From DAOUJW01 sp034421015 (GTDB taxonomy: Bacteria; Chloroflexota; Dehalococcoidia; Lucifugimonadales; UBA2985), in NCBI GenBank assembly GCA_034421015.1, contig DAOUKT010000005.1, positions 1 to 61,330 of the forward strand: a DNA stretch of 61,330 bases. The letters run 5' to 3'. The notes under the pieces are model-generated. The model did no database searches and was not told the origin of the DNA. It saw only the letters and a program-made list of their open reading frames with translations. Positions within the stretch are counted from its first letter, which is position 1, and every line of letters begins with the position of its first letter. Positions 25,546 through 33,494 of the stretch are shown here, in pieces. The position numbers and the translations under genes were made by a program.

Positions 25546-26130
25546 TCAGGAACCAGGCGAATTGACGCTCAGGGGTCTGGGAGCTCTCTCAGGCCCCTGA
25601 CCTATAAAGCTCCCCTCGACGTCATGGACGCTCAGCGCCCCGCTCTCGATTAGCGCTCCCCGCACTCCCGGCGCGTCGCTGGACTCTACGCGGGCCGCCA
25701 GAAGGATGTGGCCCAGGGCAAGGTGGCGGTTGAATCGGTCGGCGTATCTGTCCTCCAACCCCATCTGCGCTCCCATCACTCCACCGACGAACCCACCGAC
25801 GAAGACGCCGAACTTCCACATGGTGCTGGCCAGAAACAGCTGCATGGCCCAGTGGTCGAAGGCCAGGAATATCCATATCAGGGACATGCCTCCCACCAAC
25901 AGCGCCCCGACGATGGCTCCCTGCAGCGCGCGGCCCAGGGCTTTCTCCGGCCGCTTGACAAACCTCTCCACGAAAAAGGGCGTGGCGACTAGAGACAGGT
26001 GGGGGTAGCTGAGGCCCTCCCTGGAGAAAACGCTAACGGCGGGCGGGGCGTGCCCGGCGTCGCTGAGCACCTGCGCCGCCTCCAGCGCGCCCTCTTCCTC
26101 GCGGAACACCGCAGCTATCGTTTTGCTCAT
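25546..26130 (-). CDS. Two-helix membrane protein of unknown function
   Basis: A 194-residue protein. The N-terminal 60 residues form a small alpha/beta domain (TIAAVFREEEGALEAAQVLSDAGH), similar to the first part of general-stress-protein-17M-like proteins. Two membrane segments follow (about 67-90 and 103-122, with GVFVGGFVGGVMGAQ), then a second cytosolic domain that repeats the alpha/beta motif (ILLAARVESSDAPGVRGALIESGA). Function unknown. Convergent with acyl-CoA synthetase paralogue 2. Confidence 0.7.
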   Translation of the reverse strand: MSKTIAAVFREEEGALEAAQVLSDAGHAPPAVSVFSREGLSYPHLSLVATPFFVERFVKRPEKALGRALQGAIVGALLVGGMSLIWIFLAFDHWAMQLFLASTMWKFGVFVGGFVGGVMGAQMGLEDRYADRFNRHLALGHILLAARVESSDAPGVRGALIESGALSVHDVEGSFIGQGPERAPRPLSVNSPGS

Positions 26131-26285
26131 AGTGGTTTATATTCGTGGAACGGGTTGGCTTCGGCCGGAACCCGGCTGGATGCTACGATACTATCCGCAT
26201 CCTGGCGCGTCAACACGAGGCCAGGGGCTGTCCTGCCTGATTTGGCCTGAGGTATACTGGGCCTGGAGTAATTCAGAGGTGCGGG

Positions 26286-26642
26286 ATGGGTCTATTTCGG
26301 GTCAAGATTGAGGTTGGTCATCCCACAGACAGAGAGTTTCAAGAGGTTGAGGCTGTGGTGGATAACGGGGCGTTTTGCTCAATGTTCCCGGCATCATTCT
26401 TCGATCAACTGGGCATAGCCTCGGACACCGAGCGTGAGTTTACACTAGCCGATGGCCGCAAGCAGAGATACCCGATGGGCGAAGCGCGATTCCGCTGGGA
26501 GGGACTGGAGCGTACGAGCTCCGTCATATTCGGGCCTGAAGGTGTGTATCTCTTGGGCGCGCTCACGCTGCAGAGCCTGAACCTCATTGCAGACACAACT
26601 CGCCATCGTCTTATCCCCACGCCTGAACTACTGCTTGTGTAG
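26286..26642 (+). CDS. Retropepsin-like aspartic protease family protein, altered active site
   Basis: A 118-residue single-domain protein of the bacterial clan AA (retropepsin-like) type. The active-site triad that is normally DTG reads D26-N27-G28 in AVVDNGAFCSMFP, so the Thr that fixes the catalytic Asp is replaced. Other family features are present: the hydrophobic LADGRKQRYPMGEARFRW strands and the closing LLGALTLQSLNLIADTTRHRLIP. It is a close paralogue of the protein at 59.1 kb, which keeps DTG. The ATG follows AGAGGTG. Confidence 0.78.
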   Translation: MGLFRVKIEVGHPTDREFQEVEAVVDNGAFCSMFPASFFDQLGIASDTEREFTLADGRKQRYPMGEARFRWEGLERTSSVIFGPEGVYLLGALTLQSLNLIADTTRHRLIPTPELLLV

Positions 26643-26771
26643 ATGCGGGGTTCTCCGTAATGGAGGCGCCGCCCGGGTCCAACTTCACTTCTCTCAGGCA
26701 CCATTACTGGCATAAGTTTTGCCGATAGTCGTCAATTGCATCAGGCATGACTACGACTCACGTAGGGATGA

Positions 26772-26801
26772 TTGACCTGCTCTGAATGATTGGCATATAC
26801 T
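26772..26801 (+). promoter_or_regulatory. Promoter for the crotonase gene
   Basis: TTGACC (26772-26777), 18-bp spacer, TATACT (26796-26801), about 40 bp upstream of the start codon. Confidence 0.6.
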
Positions 26802-26843
26802 GCTGAGCAGCCTCGGTAGCGAAAAATTGAGGAGGTGACAATC

Positions 26844-27665
26844 GTGGCGGTCAAGTCATTTGAGCTGGTGGACTACGAAGTAAGGGACAGGGTAGCTTGG
26901 CTGGAGATCAACAACGCCGAGCGGATGAACGCCCTGAGCACAGGCGTGCAGAACGGGCTGTGGCTGGCCTTCGACGAGGCCATCAATGACGACGACGTGC
27001 TGGTTGTGGTGCTGACCGGAAGGGGCGGACGCGCCTTCTGCGCCGGAGCCGACCTGAAGGAGACGGCGGAGCGCGACCGGACTATAGGGCAGGGAGCGCC
27101 GCAGCAGGCCAGGAGCGGTCTGTCCAAGGTCACCGACTGCCTGAAGCCGATTATTGCGGCCATTGACGGCTACGCGCTGGCAGGCGGCATGCAGCTCTCG
27201 GCCCGTTGCGACATCAGGCTCGCCACTGAGAAGTCCCGCTTCGGGATGCCGGAGCCTCTGCGCAGCCTGACGCCCATCAACTCAATGGACACGCTGGAGA
27301 TGGGGTTCGTCCCCCTTGGCGAGGCCATGTGGATCATCCTGTCCGGCGACCACATCACAGCGCAGCGAGCGCACGAGATCGGCTTTGTGCAGCAGCTCCT
27401 CCCGGACAGGGACGCGCTCATGGCGGAAGCCGAGCGAAGGGCCAACATCTTCAAGCTGTGCGCGCCTCTGGCGGTGCAGGCGCTGAAGAAGGGCGTGCAG
27501 CTGCACATGAACCCTCCGACCCCGGCCGCCGATGGCGTTGCCTTGCTGGACCACCTGAAGTCGCTGAACAAGCCGCTGACGGACAAGGTCGCCAACAGCG
27601 AGGATAGGCTGGAGGGCCCCAGGGCCTTCGCCGAGAAGCGCGCTCCAAACTGGAAGGGCCGGTAG
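26844..27665 (+). CDS. Enoyl-CoA hydratase/isomerase (crotonase) family protein
   Basis: A 273-residue crotonase-fold protein acting on acyl-CoA thioesters. The oxyanion-hole motif is GGRAFCAGADLKE and the second active-site segment is GYALAGGMQLSARCDIRLA. The position usually held by the first catalytic Glu (GGGxEL) is Gln here, while the second Glu is kept in FGMPEP. True hydratase activity is therefore uncertain; an isomerase, hydrolase or other crotonase reaction is possible. The GTG at 26844 is eight bases after GGAGG. It is monocistronic, with its own promoter and terminator. Confidence 0.88.
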   Translation: MAVKSFELVDYEVRDRVAWLEINNAERMNALSTGVQNGLWLAFDEAINDDDVLVVVLTGRGGRAFCAGADLKETAERDRTIGQGAPQQARSGLSKVTDCLKPIIAAIDGYALAGGMQLSARCDIRLATEKSRFGMPEPLRSLTPINSMDTLEMGFVPLGEAMWIILSGDHITAQRAHEIGFVQQLLPDRDALMAEAERRANIFKLCAPLAVQALKKGVQLHMNPPTPAADGVALLDHLKSLNKPLTDKVANSEDRLEGPRAFAEKRAPNWKGR

Positions 27666-27714
27666 TCGCAATGGGCTGCCGTCCGGCGTAATCGCTCAGG
27701 ATAGAGATCTGAAT

Positions 27715-27754
27715 CCAGCGCCCGGCGTATTCCTGGCTGGGCGCTGGGCTTTTG
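27715..27754 (+). terminator. Crotonase gene terminator
   Basis: Stem CCAGCGCCC / GGGCGCTGG with a 15-base loop, followed by GCTTTTGTCTG. The gap from 27666 to 27987 holds only this terminator and the next promoter. Confidence 0.75.
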
Positions 27755-27867
27755 TCTGAAAATGACCGGCGCTAGCCCGCGTCTCCTCTCGAACGTCGAC
27801 ACGGGTGGTTAGAGCGGCCATTAAAGAGATGTTAACAAGTCCTTAAACTGCCTCGCGTTAGGGCGGA

Positions 27868-27896
27868 TTGACTGGCGATTTGCGTTAGGCTATTAT
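27868..27896 (+). promoter_or_regulatory. Methyltransferase gene promoter
   Basis: TTGACT (27868-27873), exactly 17 bp, TATTAT (27891-27896). The leader to the ATG at 27988 is about 85 nt. Confidence 0.7.
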
Positions 27897-27987
27897 CTGT
27901 GAGACTCTGCGGGATACCTGTCGCATCCGATAGGGGGCAGGACTCCGCCGAGAAAGAGACCTTAGAGGGCACCGGGGGGCAAGTGAT

Positions 27988-28836
27988 ATGAATGTTGATA
28001 GCAAGACGACACTGGAGGAGGAGAGCAGCGATTTCTCCTTTGCAACCTTTGCAAGCACTCCTTTCTACCAGGCCGTCAATACCAGTCTTGTAGACCTATC
28101 CAGTCTGCAGCCTGGGCAGAAGGTGGTGGACCTGGCTTGCGGCACGGGCGGGGTGACCAAGATCATCCTTGAAAGGCTTAAGGGCGCCAGGGAGAGCCTC
28201 ATTATCGGCGTCGACTTTTCGGCCACGGCCCTCAAGCAGGCCCGGGCAGACTTTGAGAACGCCAAGGCCTCCATGGTGGAGTTCATTCACGGGCGGGGCG
28301 AGCAGCTTTCGCAGCTTGTGCGGGACTCCATGGACGCCGTGGTCTTCTGCAATGCGATACACATGGTTACGGACAAGGCCAAGCTTGCGGGAGAGGTGTT
28401 CCACACTCTGGGCAGCGGCGGAATCTTTGCCTTCAACACCTCTTTCTTCGAAGGAAGCCACCCGCCGGAGTCGGAGCAGTTCTACCGCCGGTGGATGATG
28501 AAATCCCTTCGCATCCTGCGGTCCGAGTATGGACTGAGCCCCAACAAGGCCGAGAAGGTTGAAGCCAGGCGGCACCTGTCGCCGGAGCAGTACACCCAGC
28601 TTCTGGAGGGCGCGGGCTTTCAGGTGAAGGAGCAGCGCATCAACACGGTGGAGGTGCCTCTGGAGGGCTGGATCAACATAAGCGAGTTTGAGGACTGGAT
28701 CAGGGGCGTCATGCCCGGCGTGCCGCTCAAGGAGGCCAGCGAATCCCTGAAGAAGGGCGCGCGGGAGGTGTTCAAGGACATGAACGTGAGCCACATCCCC
28801 CGCAACTGGCTGGAGATTGTCGCCTCCAGGCCCTAG
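27988..28836 (+). CDS. Class I SAM-dependent methyltransferase
   Basis: A 282-residue methyltransferase. Motif I is VVDLACGTGGVTKIIL (about 47-62), followed by the acidic strand end LIIGVDFSATAL and the motif IV-like strand SMDAVVFCNAIHMV. The C-terminal third (VSHIPRNWLEIVASRP) is of the kind seen in small-molecule methyltransferases. The substrate is unknown. It has its own promoter and terminator, so it is probably monocistronic. Confidence 0.82.
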   Translation: MNVDSKTTLEEESSDFSFATFASTPFYQAVNTSLVDLSSLQPGQKVVDLACGTGGVTKIILERLKGARESLIIGVDFSATALKQARADFENAKASMVEFIHGRGEQLSQLVRDSMDAVVFCNAIHMVTDKAKLAGEVFHTLGSGGIFAFNTSFFEGSHPPESEQFYRRWMMKSLRILRSEYGLSPNKAEKVEARRHLSPEQYTQLLEGAGFQVKEQRINTVEVPLEGWINISEFEDWIRGVMPGVPLKEASESLKKGAREVFKDMNVSHIPRNWLEIVASRP

Positions 28837-28866
28837 CCGCGCAACTCCAAGCTATTCGACCACTAG

Positions 28867-28895
28867 AGGGAGCCTGGCAATCGGGCTCCCTTTCT
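28867..28895 (+). terminator. Methyltransferase gene terminator
   Basis: Stem AGGGAGCC / GGGCTCCCT with an eight-base loop, followed by TTTCT, 30 bp after the stop codon. Confidence 0.75.
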
Positions 28896-28932
28896 ATCGC
28901 CCAGAGACCATGTTCCGCAGACGGGGAAGCCG

Positions 28933-29607
28933 TTGATTTTCGATTTCCATACCCACACATACCTCAGCGACGGGGTGCTCTCTCCCATAGAGCTGATCCG
29001 CAGGGCGTACATGCGGGGCTATGGCGTCATAGCCGTCACAGACCACGTGGGCATTGAAGACCAGGAGAGGGTTCTCAAGACACTGGTTGCAGAGTGCCGC
29101 AGGGCCTCGGAGGAGTGGGACATTCTGGCCCTTCCGGGAGTTGAAATCACCCACGTTCCCAGGAACCTTATCGCGGAGGCGGCCCTGCGCGCCAGGGACA
29201 ACGGAGCCCAGATAGTGGTGGTGCACGGCGAGACCATTGTGGAGCCGGTGGAGCCGGGCAGCAACCTGGCCGCAATCAGGTCTCGTTCGGTGGACGTGCT
29301 CGCGCACCCCGGGATAATCAGCGAAGAAGAGGCGGCGCTGGCCGCCGAGAACGGGGTCTATCTGGAGATTTCGTCCAGAAGGGGGCACTCACTCACCAAC
29401 GGGCACGTGGCGCGAGTCGGAATGCTGAGCGGGGCGAAGCTTGTTCTGGACTCCGATGCCCATGAGCCTCAAGACCTGCTCACCGCGGAGCTTGCCTTGA
29501 ACGTAGCTCGCGGGGCGGGACTGTCGGGAGAGGAGGCTTCAATCGTGCTGCAGAGCAACCCGACCGCGCTCATAGGGCGACTGGGGATGGTGGTCCCGGC
29601 AGGTTAG
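28933..29607 (+). CDS. PHP-domain metal-dependent phosphoesterase
   Basis: A 224-residue PHP protein (histidinol-phosphatase/DNA polymerase X PHP superfamily). The metal-ligand motifs are in order: FDFHTHTYLSDG at the start, VTDHVG, a Glu in PGVEITH, VVHGE, LAHPG, and LDSDAHEP near the end. It probably hydrolyses a phosphoester, with unknown substrate. The TTG start follows GGGGAAG, and no ATG precedes the FDFHTHT strand. Confidence 0.87.
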   Translation: MIFDFHTHTYLSDGVLSPIELIRRAYMRGYGVIAVTDHVGIEDQERVLKTLVAECRRASEEWDILALPGVEITHVPRNLIAEAALRARDNGAQIVVVHGETIVEPVEPGSNLAAIRSRSVDVLAHPGIISEEEAALAAENGVYLEISSRRGHSLTNGHVARVGMLSGAKLVLDSDAHEPQDLLTAELALNVARGAGLSGEEASIVLQSNPTALIGRLGMVVPAG

Positions 29608-29678
29608 GGGCTGGTCGCCTCCGGGCAGCGAGGCTCTCGCGCGCAGGGGATGAATGAACAGCTACCGGAGCTGTCGAC

Positions 29679-29819
29679 TTAGCCCTTGCCGATGCGGAAC
29701 ACCTTGGTGCTGCACACGAGGCAGATGCCATGGGTGGCGGGGCGTCCGTTCTTGAGCGTTACTTGCTGCGGAGAGCTGATCTCCCTCTTGGCTCGGCACT
29801 TAAAGCAGTAGGCCTCCAT
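29679..29819 (-). CDS. DUF5679 zinc-ribbon microprotein
   Basis: A 46-residue protein with two CxxC pairs (C5/C8 and C33/C36) around a basic TLKNGRPATHG segment, ending FRIGKG. This is the DUF5679 pattern common in Chloroflexota. It probably binds one zinc ion; its role is unknown. The ATG follows AGAGAGGTG at good spacing. Too short to be found by length-based gene calling. Confidence 0.85.
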   Translation of the reverse strand: MEAYCFKCRAKREISSPQQVTLKNGRPATHGICLVCSTKVFRIGKG

Positions 29820-29928
29820 CGAAACACCTCTCTAGCTTGCAGGTAGCTAGTGAGACAATAAATGCTCACAATAGGGTTGTCAACCCTGATGGCCTTCCCT
29901 GCAGGTGTGGGTTGTGGCGCGCGACACC

Positions 29929-29976
29929 GCTCATACTGAGCTTGTCGAGGGAAATGAGCGCTGTCAGCCATGTCCG
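29929..29976. repeat. Family B repeat, single unit
   Basis: Hairpin CGCTCAT...ATGAGCG (29929-29960) with the loop core CTGAGCTTGTCGA, followed by CTGTCAGCCATGTCCGC. That is the same linker as in the inverted doublet at 17.7 kb (TGTCAACCATGTCCAC). The second unit is degenerate. Confidence 0.65.
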
Positions 29977-30008
29977 CCGGCATCCGGGCAACATGCGGCT
30001 CAAAGGCG

Positions 30009-30926
30009 TCACTTGGAGGACTGACGCAGGTTGAAGACCTTCTGAGCGCTCCACAAGCCCTTCACCTTGCCCGGGCGCAGCAGGGCAATGAAGTCGCCGT
30101 CTACGGAGTACAGCCGGTACAGGTCGTTCATGGAGATGTCTCTGAGGGGCATGCCAAGGTACACTCCCTGGCCCCTGCGCACGGCCTCCTCCTTCTCCTG
30201 CTGCACCACGGCGGCCTTTAGCCTGGAAAGGGGGAAGTCCACAGGGAACACGAGGGACTTCCACGAACCGTTCTCGCAGGCCTCCTCCATCTCGGGCATC
30301 GAAGTGGAATTGCCGATGTCGAATGGACCGGTGCGAAGGCGCACCAGCTCCTTCAGGTGTGCGCCGCATCCCAGCGCCACGCCCAGGTCGTGGGCCAGGG
30401 AGCGAATGTACATCCCGCGGCCGCACTCCACGATCATCTCCACGTCCGGCGTCTGCCAGGCCGTGATCTCAGACCGGTAGATCTCCACCTCCCTGGGATC
30501 CCTCACGACCTCCTTCCCAGCCCTGGCGAGATTGTAGAGCCTCTCGCCGTCGCGTTTGAGGGCGCTGTACATGGGGGGCACCTGCAGAAATGCCCCGCTA
30601 AAGGCTTCCATCTCCCTCTCTACGTCCTCAATGGTGACGCTGGACGGGTCGTTCTCCTCCGTGACCTGGCCTTGGGAGTCGTAGGTGTCGGTGGAAACGC
30701 CCAGCTGGATGACGGCCTTGTACACCTTGGGGCTGTCCACCAGGTACTCCATAATGCGTGTGGCCTGCCCAAAGCAGATGGGCAGCACGCCCGTGGCCTG
30801 GGGGTCGAGAGTTCCGGCGTGTCCCACACGCTTCTGCTTCGTGAGACGCTTGACGCGGCGCACCACCTCCATGGAGGTCCACTCCAGTGGCTTGGATATG
30901 CTGATGATTCCGGTTATTTCGCTCAT
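30009..30926 (-). CDS. truB: tRNA pseudouridine(55) synthase TruB
   Basis: Makes pseudouridine 55 in the T loop of tRNAs. The 305-residue protein begins GIISISKPLEWTS and has the catalytic GHAGTLDPQATGVLP (Asp41), VSTDTYDSQG and a C-terminal PUA-like domain. The ATG overlaps the rbfA stop (ATGA). It is last in the nusA-rnpM-infB-rbfA-truB operon. The 190-bp gap downstream holds a family B repeat. Confidence 0.96.
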   Translation of the reverse strand: MSEITGIISISKPLEWTSMEVVRRVKRLTKQKRVGHAGTLDPQATGVLPICFGQATRIMEYLVDSPKVYKAVIQLGVSTDTYDSQGQVTEENDPSSVTIEDVEREMEAFSGAFLQVPPMYSALKRDGERLYNLARAGKEVVRDPREVEIYRSEITAWQTPDVEMIVECGRGMYIRSLAHDLGVALGCGAHLKELVRLRTGPFDIGNSTSMPEMEEACENGSWKSLVFPVDFPLSRLKAAVVQQEKEEAVRRGQGVYLGMPLRDISMNDLYRLYSVDGDFIALLRPGKVKGLWSAQKVFNLRQSSK

Positions 30927-31291
30927 GGCCTTCCGTCAGGAGACGCTTCCCCGGATCGCACCTCATCTATGCGTTGGAGGAGATAGGCGCCCTTCTCAAA
31001 GGAGTCGTCAGTCACGAAGCTGAGAAACGGGACGTTCCTCAGCGAGACCCGCGCTTTCAGCTCGCGGTGCAGGTAGCCGGAGGCGGCGTTGAGAGCCTCC
31101 ACGGCGTCCTTCCCCTGCTCCGGGGTGCCGAGCACGCTTGTGAACACCTTCGCGTGTTTCAGGTCCCGGGACACTCCAACCTCAGTGATGGTAACAATTG
31201 GAGTCAGCCGGGGGTCCTTCATCTCCTGGGCAATTATTTCGCTCAATTTCTGGCGCAAGAGGACGTTTACCCTCTCGGTCCTTCTGGACAT
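30923..31291 (-). CDS. rbfA: 30S ribosome-binding factor RbfA
   Basis: Late-stage maturation factor of the 30S subunit. The 122-residue KH-fold protein has ERVNVLLRQKLSEIIAQEMKDPRL, VTITEVGVSRDLKHAKVFTSVLG and the C-terminal RIDEV. The length is normal. An ATG follows GGAGGGG. Overlaps truB by 4 bp and lies 52 bp after infB. Confidence 0.95.
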   Translation of the reverse strand: MSRRTERVNVLLRQKLSEIIAQEMKDPRLTPIVTITEVGVSRDLKHAKVFTSVLGTPEQGKDAVEALNAASGYLHRELKARVSLRNVPFLSFVTDDSFEKGAYLLQRIDEVRSGEASPDGRP

Positions 31292-31343
31292 AGGTCACCC
31301 CTCCGTGGCGAAGGTCTGGTGGAGGAGGGCGAAGAGGCTCCGT

Positions 31344-33182
31344 CTATCCCTGGCGGAAAGCCTCCAGGACGTCGCCTTCCTGAAAGTCGTTGAAGCCGTC
31401 AATCCCAACGCCGCATTCGAAGCCGGCCGCCATCTCCCGCACGTCGTCCTTGAAGTGCCGCAGGCTGGAGATATTCCCCTCGTAGACGGGCTGGCCGCCC
31501 CTGATCACCCTCACGCCGGCGTTCCGGGTAATTCGACCACTGGTCACGTAAGAGCCGGCGATCCTGCCGCGGCGTCCTACGGAGAAGACCGTCCTAACCT
31601 CCGCATGGCCTTCCACAATCTCCTGCAGCACCGGAGTCAGCAGGCCCTCCAGGGCGTTCTGAACGTCCTCAGACAGCCGGTAGATGATGTCGTACTGGCG
31701 AATGTCCACCTTCTCCGCGTCCGCCAGGTGCCTCGCGCCAGGCTCTACCCTGGTGCTGAAGCCAATGATAATTGCCTTGGAAGCGGCCGCGAGGAGCACG
31801 TCGCCCTCGTTGATGGTCCCGGCAGCGGTGTGGATGATATTCACCTTGCCCTTGGAGGTTGACAGCTTCTCCAGGGAGCCGCGCACGGCGTCAACGCTGC
31901 CCTGTACGTCCGTCTTGATGATGAGGTTCAGGTCCGTGATCTCCCCGGACCCGATTCTGCTGGAGGCGCTCTCCAGCGTAGGGCCGGACATGGTCAGCCG
32001 TTCCGCCTCCAGCCTCTGACGACGCTCCTGGATGAGCTCCTTGGCCGTCTTCTCGTCAGGCACCACCCACAGGGTGTCACCCGCCAGTGGCAGCTGCCCA
32101 AGGCCCAGAATCTCCACGGGAGTCGACGGGTCGGCGGTCCTGGTCCGGCGTCCGGACTCGCTGATCATTGCCTTCACCCTGCCCCATGAATCGCCTACGA
32201 CGACCGTGTCTGCAACCCGGAGGGTGCCGGTCTGCACCAGGACGGTGGCGACGGGCCCTTTGCTCTTGTCTACCTCGGCCTCCACAATGACGCCGACGGC
32301 AGGCCGCTCCGGGTCCGCCTTCAGCTCCGACACCTCCGCAACCACCAGGAGGTTCTCCAGAAGGTCCTCTATGCCCTGCCTCTCCCTTGCAGAGATGGCG
32401 ACGGCAATCACGTCTCCGCCCCACTCCTCAATGACCAGGCCTCTCTCCACCAGCTGGCGCTTCACCCTCTCCACGTCCGCCGACGCCACGTCAACCTTGT
32501 TGATGGCGACTACAATTGGCACCTCGGCGGCCTTCGCATGGTCAATGGCTTCCACTGTCTGGGGCATGACGCCGTCGTCAGCGGCCACCACCAGCACGGC
32601 GATGTCCGTGGCCCTGGCTCCTCTGGCCCTCATCGCGGTGAACGCCTCGTGACCCGGGGTGTCCAGGAAGGTTATCTTCTCTCCGTTGTACTCAACCTGG
32701 TACGCCCCAATGTGCTGGGTAATGCCTCCAACCTCTCCCTCGGTGATGTTGCTCTCCCTGATGGCGTCCAGCAGGGTGGTCTTGCCGTGGTCCACGTGGC
32801 CCAAAATGGTCACCACGGGAGGCCGGATCACCTGGTTAGAAGGGTCCTCCTCCCTGTTAAGCTGGGAGTATATGGCGAACCCTTCGTCGGCTTCGGGTTG
32901 GGGAGCCGGCCTGAAGCCGAACTCCGCGGCAACGACCGCAGCCATGTTGAAGTCGATGGTCTGGTTTATGTTTGCCATCACCCCGTTGCGTATCAGCTCC
33001 TTGATGACGTCGACGGGGTCGGCTCTCATCTGGTCTGCAAGCTGCTTGACGGTGACGGTCTTGGGCAGTTCCAGGTCCAGAGGGACCGCGTCCTGGCTCG
33101 GAGCAACGGCCGTTCGCTCTCCTGCGGAGCGGTCGTTGGGGCCTCGTCTGCCCCTCCTTCTTGTCCTGTATCTCTGCTGCAT
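31344..33182 (-). CDS. infB: Translation initiation factor IF-2
   Basis: GTPase that places initiator tRNA on the 30S subunit. The 612 residues make a short form: a small N-terminal IF2-N module (VTVKQLADQMRADPVDVIKELIRNG, about 40-65), then the G domain with GHVDHGKTTLLD, DTPGHEAF and NKVD, then domains II to IV (AGTINEGDVL, GRRGRIAGSYVTSGRI). The long linker domains of enterobacterial IF2 are absent, as in many lineages. Basic start MQQRYRTRRRGRRG. The ATG follows AAGGG. Lies 17 bp after rnpM. Confidence 0.97.
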   Translation of the reverse strand: MQQRYRTRRRGRRGPNDRSAGERTAVAPSQDAVPLDLELPKTVTVKQLADQMRADPVDVIKELIRNGVMANINQTIDFNMAAVVAAEFGFRPAPQPEADEGFAIYSQLNREEDPSNQVIRPPVVTILGHVDHGKTTLLDAIRESNITEGEVGGITQHIGAYQVEYNGEKITFLDTPGHEAFTAMRARGARATDIAVLVVAADDGVMPQTVEAIDHAKAAEVPIVVAINKVDVASADVERVKRQLVERGLVIEEWGGDVIAVAISARERQGIEDLLENLLVVAEVSELKADPERPAVGVIVEAEVDKSKGPVATVLVQTGTLRVADTVVVGDSWGRVKAMISESGRRTRTADPSTPVEILGLGQLPLAGDTLWVVPDEKTAKELIQERRQRLEAERLTMSGPTLESASSRIGSGEITDLNLIIKTDVQGSVDAVRGSLEKLSTSKGKVNIIHTAAGTINEGDVLLAAASKAIIIGFSTRVEPGARHLADAEKVDIRQYDIIYRLSEDVQNALEGLLTPVLQEIVEGHAEVRTVFSVGRRGRIAGSYVTSGRITRNAGVRVIRGGQPVYEGNISSLRHFKDDVREMAAGFECGVGIDGFNDFQEGDVLEAFRQG

Positions 33183-33199
33183 ATTGGTTCAATCCCTTC

Positions 33200-33481
33200 T
33201 TAGGAAGCTGCCCCGGCCGCCTGCTGGGCGTATTCCTGCAACGTCAGCCGGTCTTCGGAGGATATGGGGCCTCTGAGAGTGTGGTCCAAGCGGTTCTTCT
33301 TCAGGGCCTTGTCCCAGCAGGACCGGTCGTGGCAGAGATAGGCCCCTCTACCCGGCTTCTTGCCGGTGGAGTCGACCTGGACGCTGCCGGTCTGAGTGCG
33401 GACAACGCGCACCAACTGCCGCTTGTCAGTCTTTGCGCCGCAGACCACACATGTCCTGAGCGGAACGTGCCCCCGTTTCAC
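33200..33481 (-). CDS. rnpM: YlxR family protein (RnpM-type)
   Basis: A 93-residue YlxR protein with a CVVCGAKTDKRQLVRVVRT N-terminal motif (C11/C14) and KKPGRGAYLCHDRSCWDKALKK, typical of the family described as an RNase P modulator. The GTG start follows GAGGAGGG and lies 13 bp after the nusA stop, between nusA and infB as in most bacteria. Confidence 0.92.
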   Translation of the reverse strand: MKRGHVPLRTCVVCGAKTDKRQLVRVVRTQTGSVQVDSTGKKPGRGAYLCHDRSCWDKALKKNRLDHTLRGPISSEDRLTLQEYAQQAAGAAS

Positions 33482-33494
33482 GAAACTACCCTCC

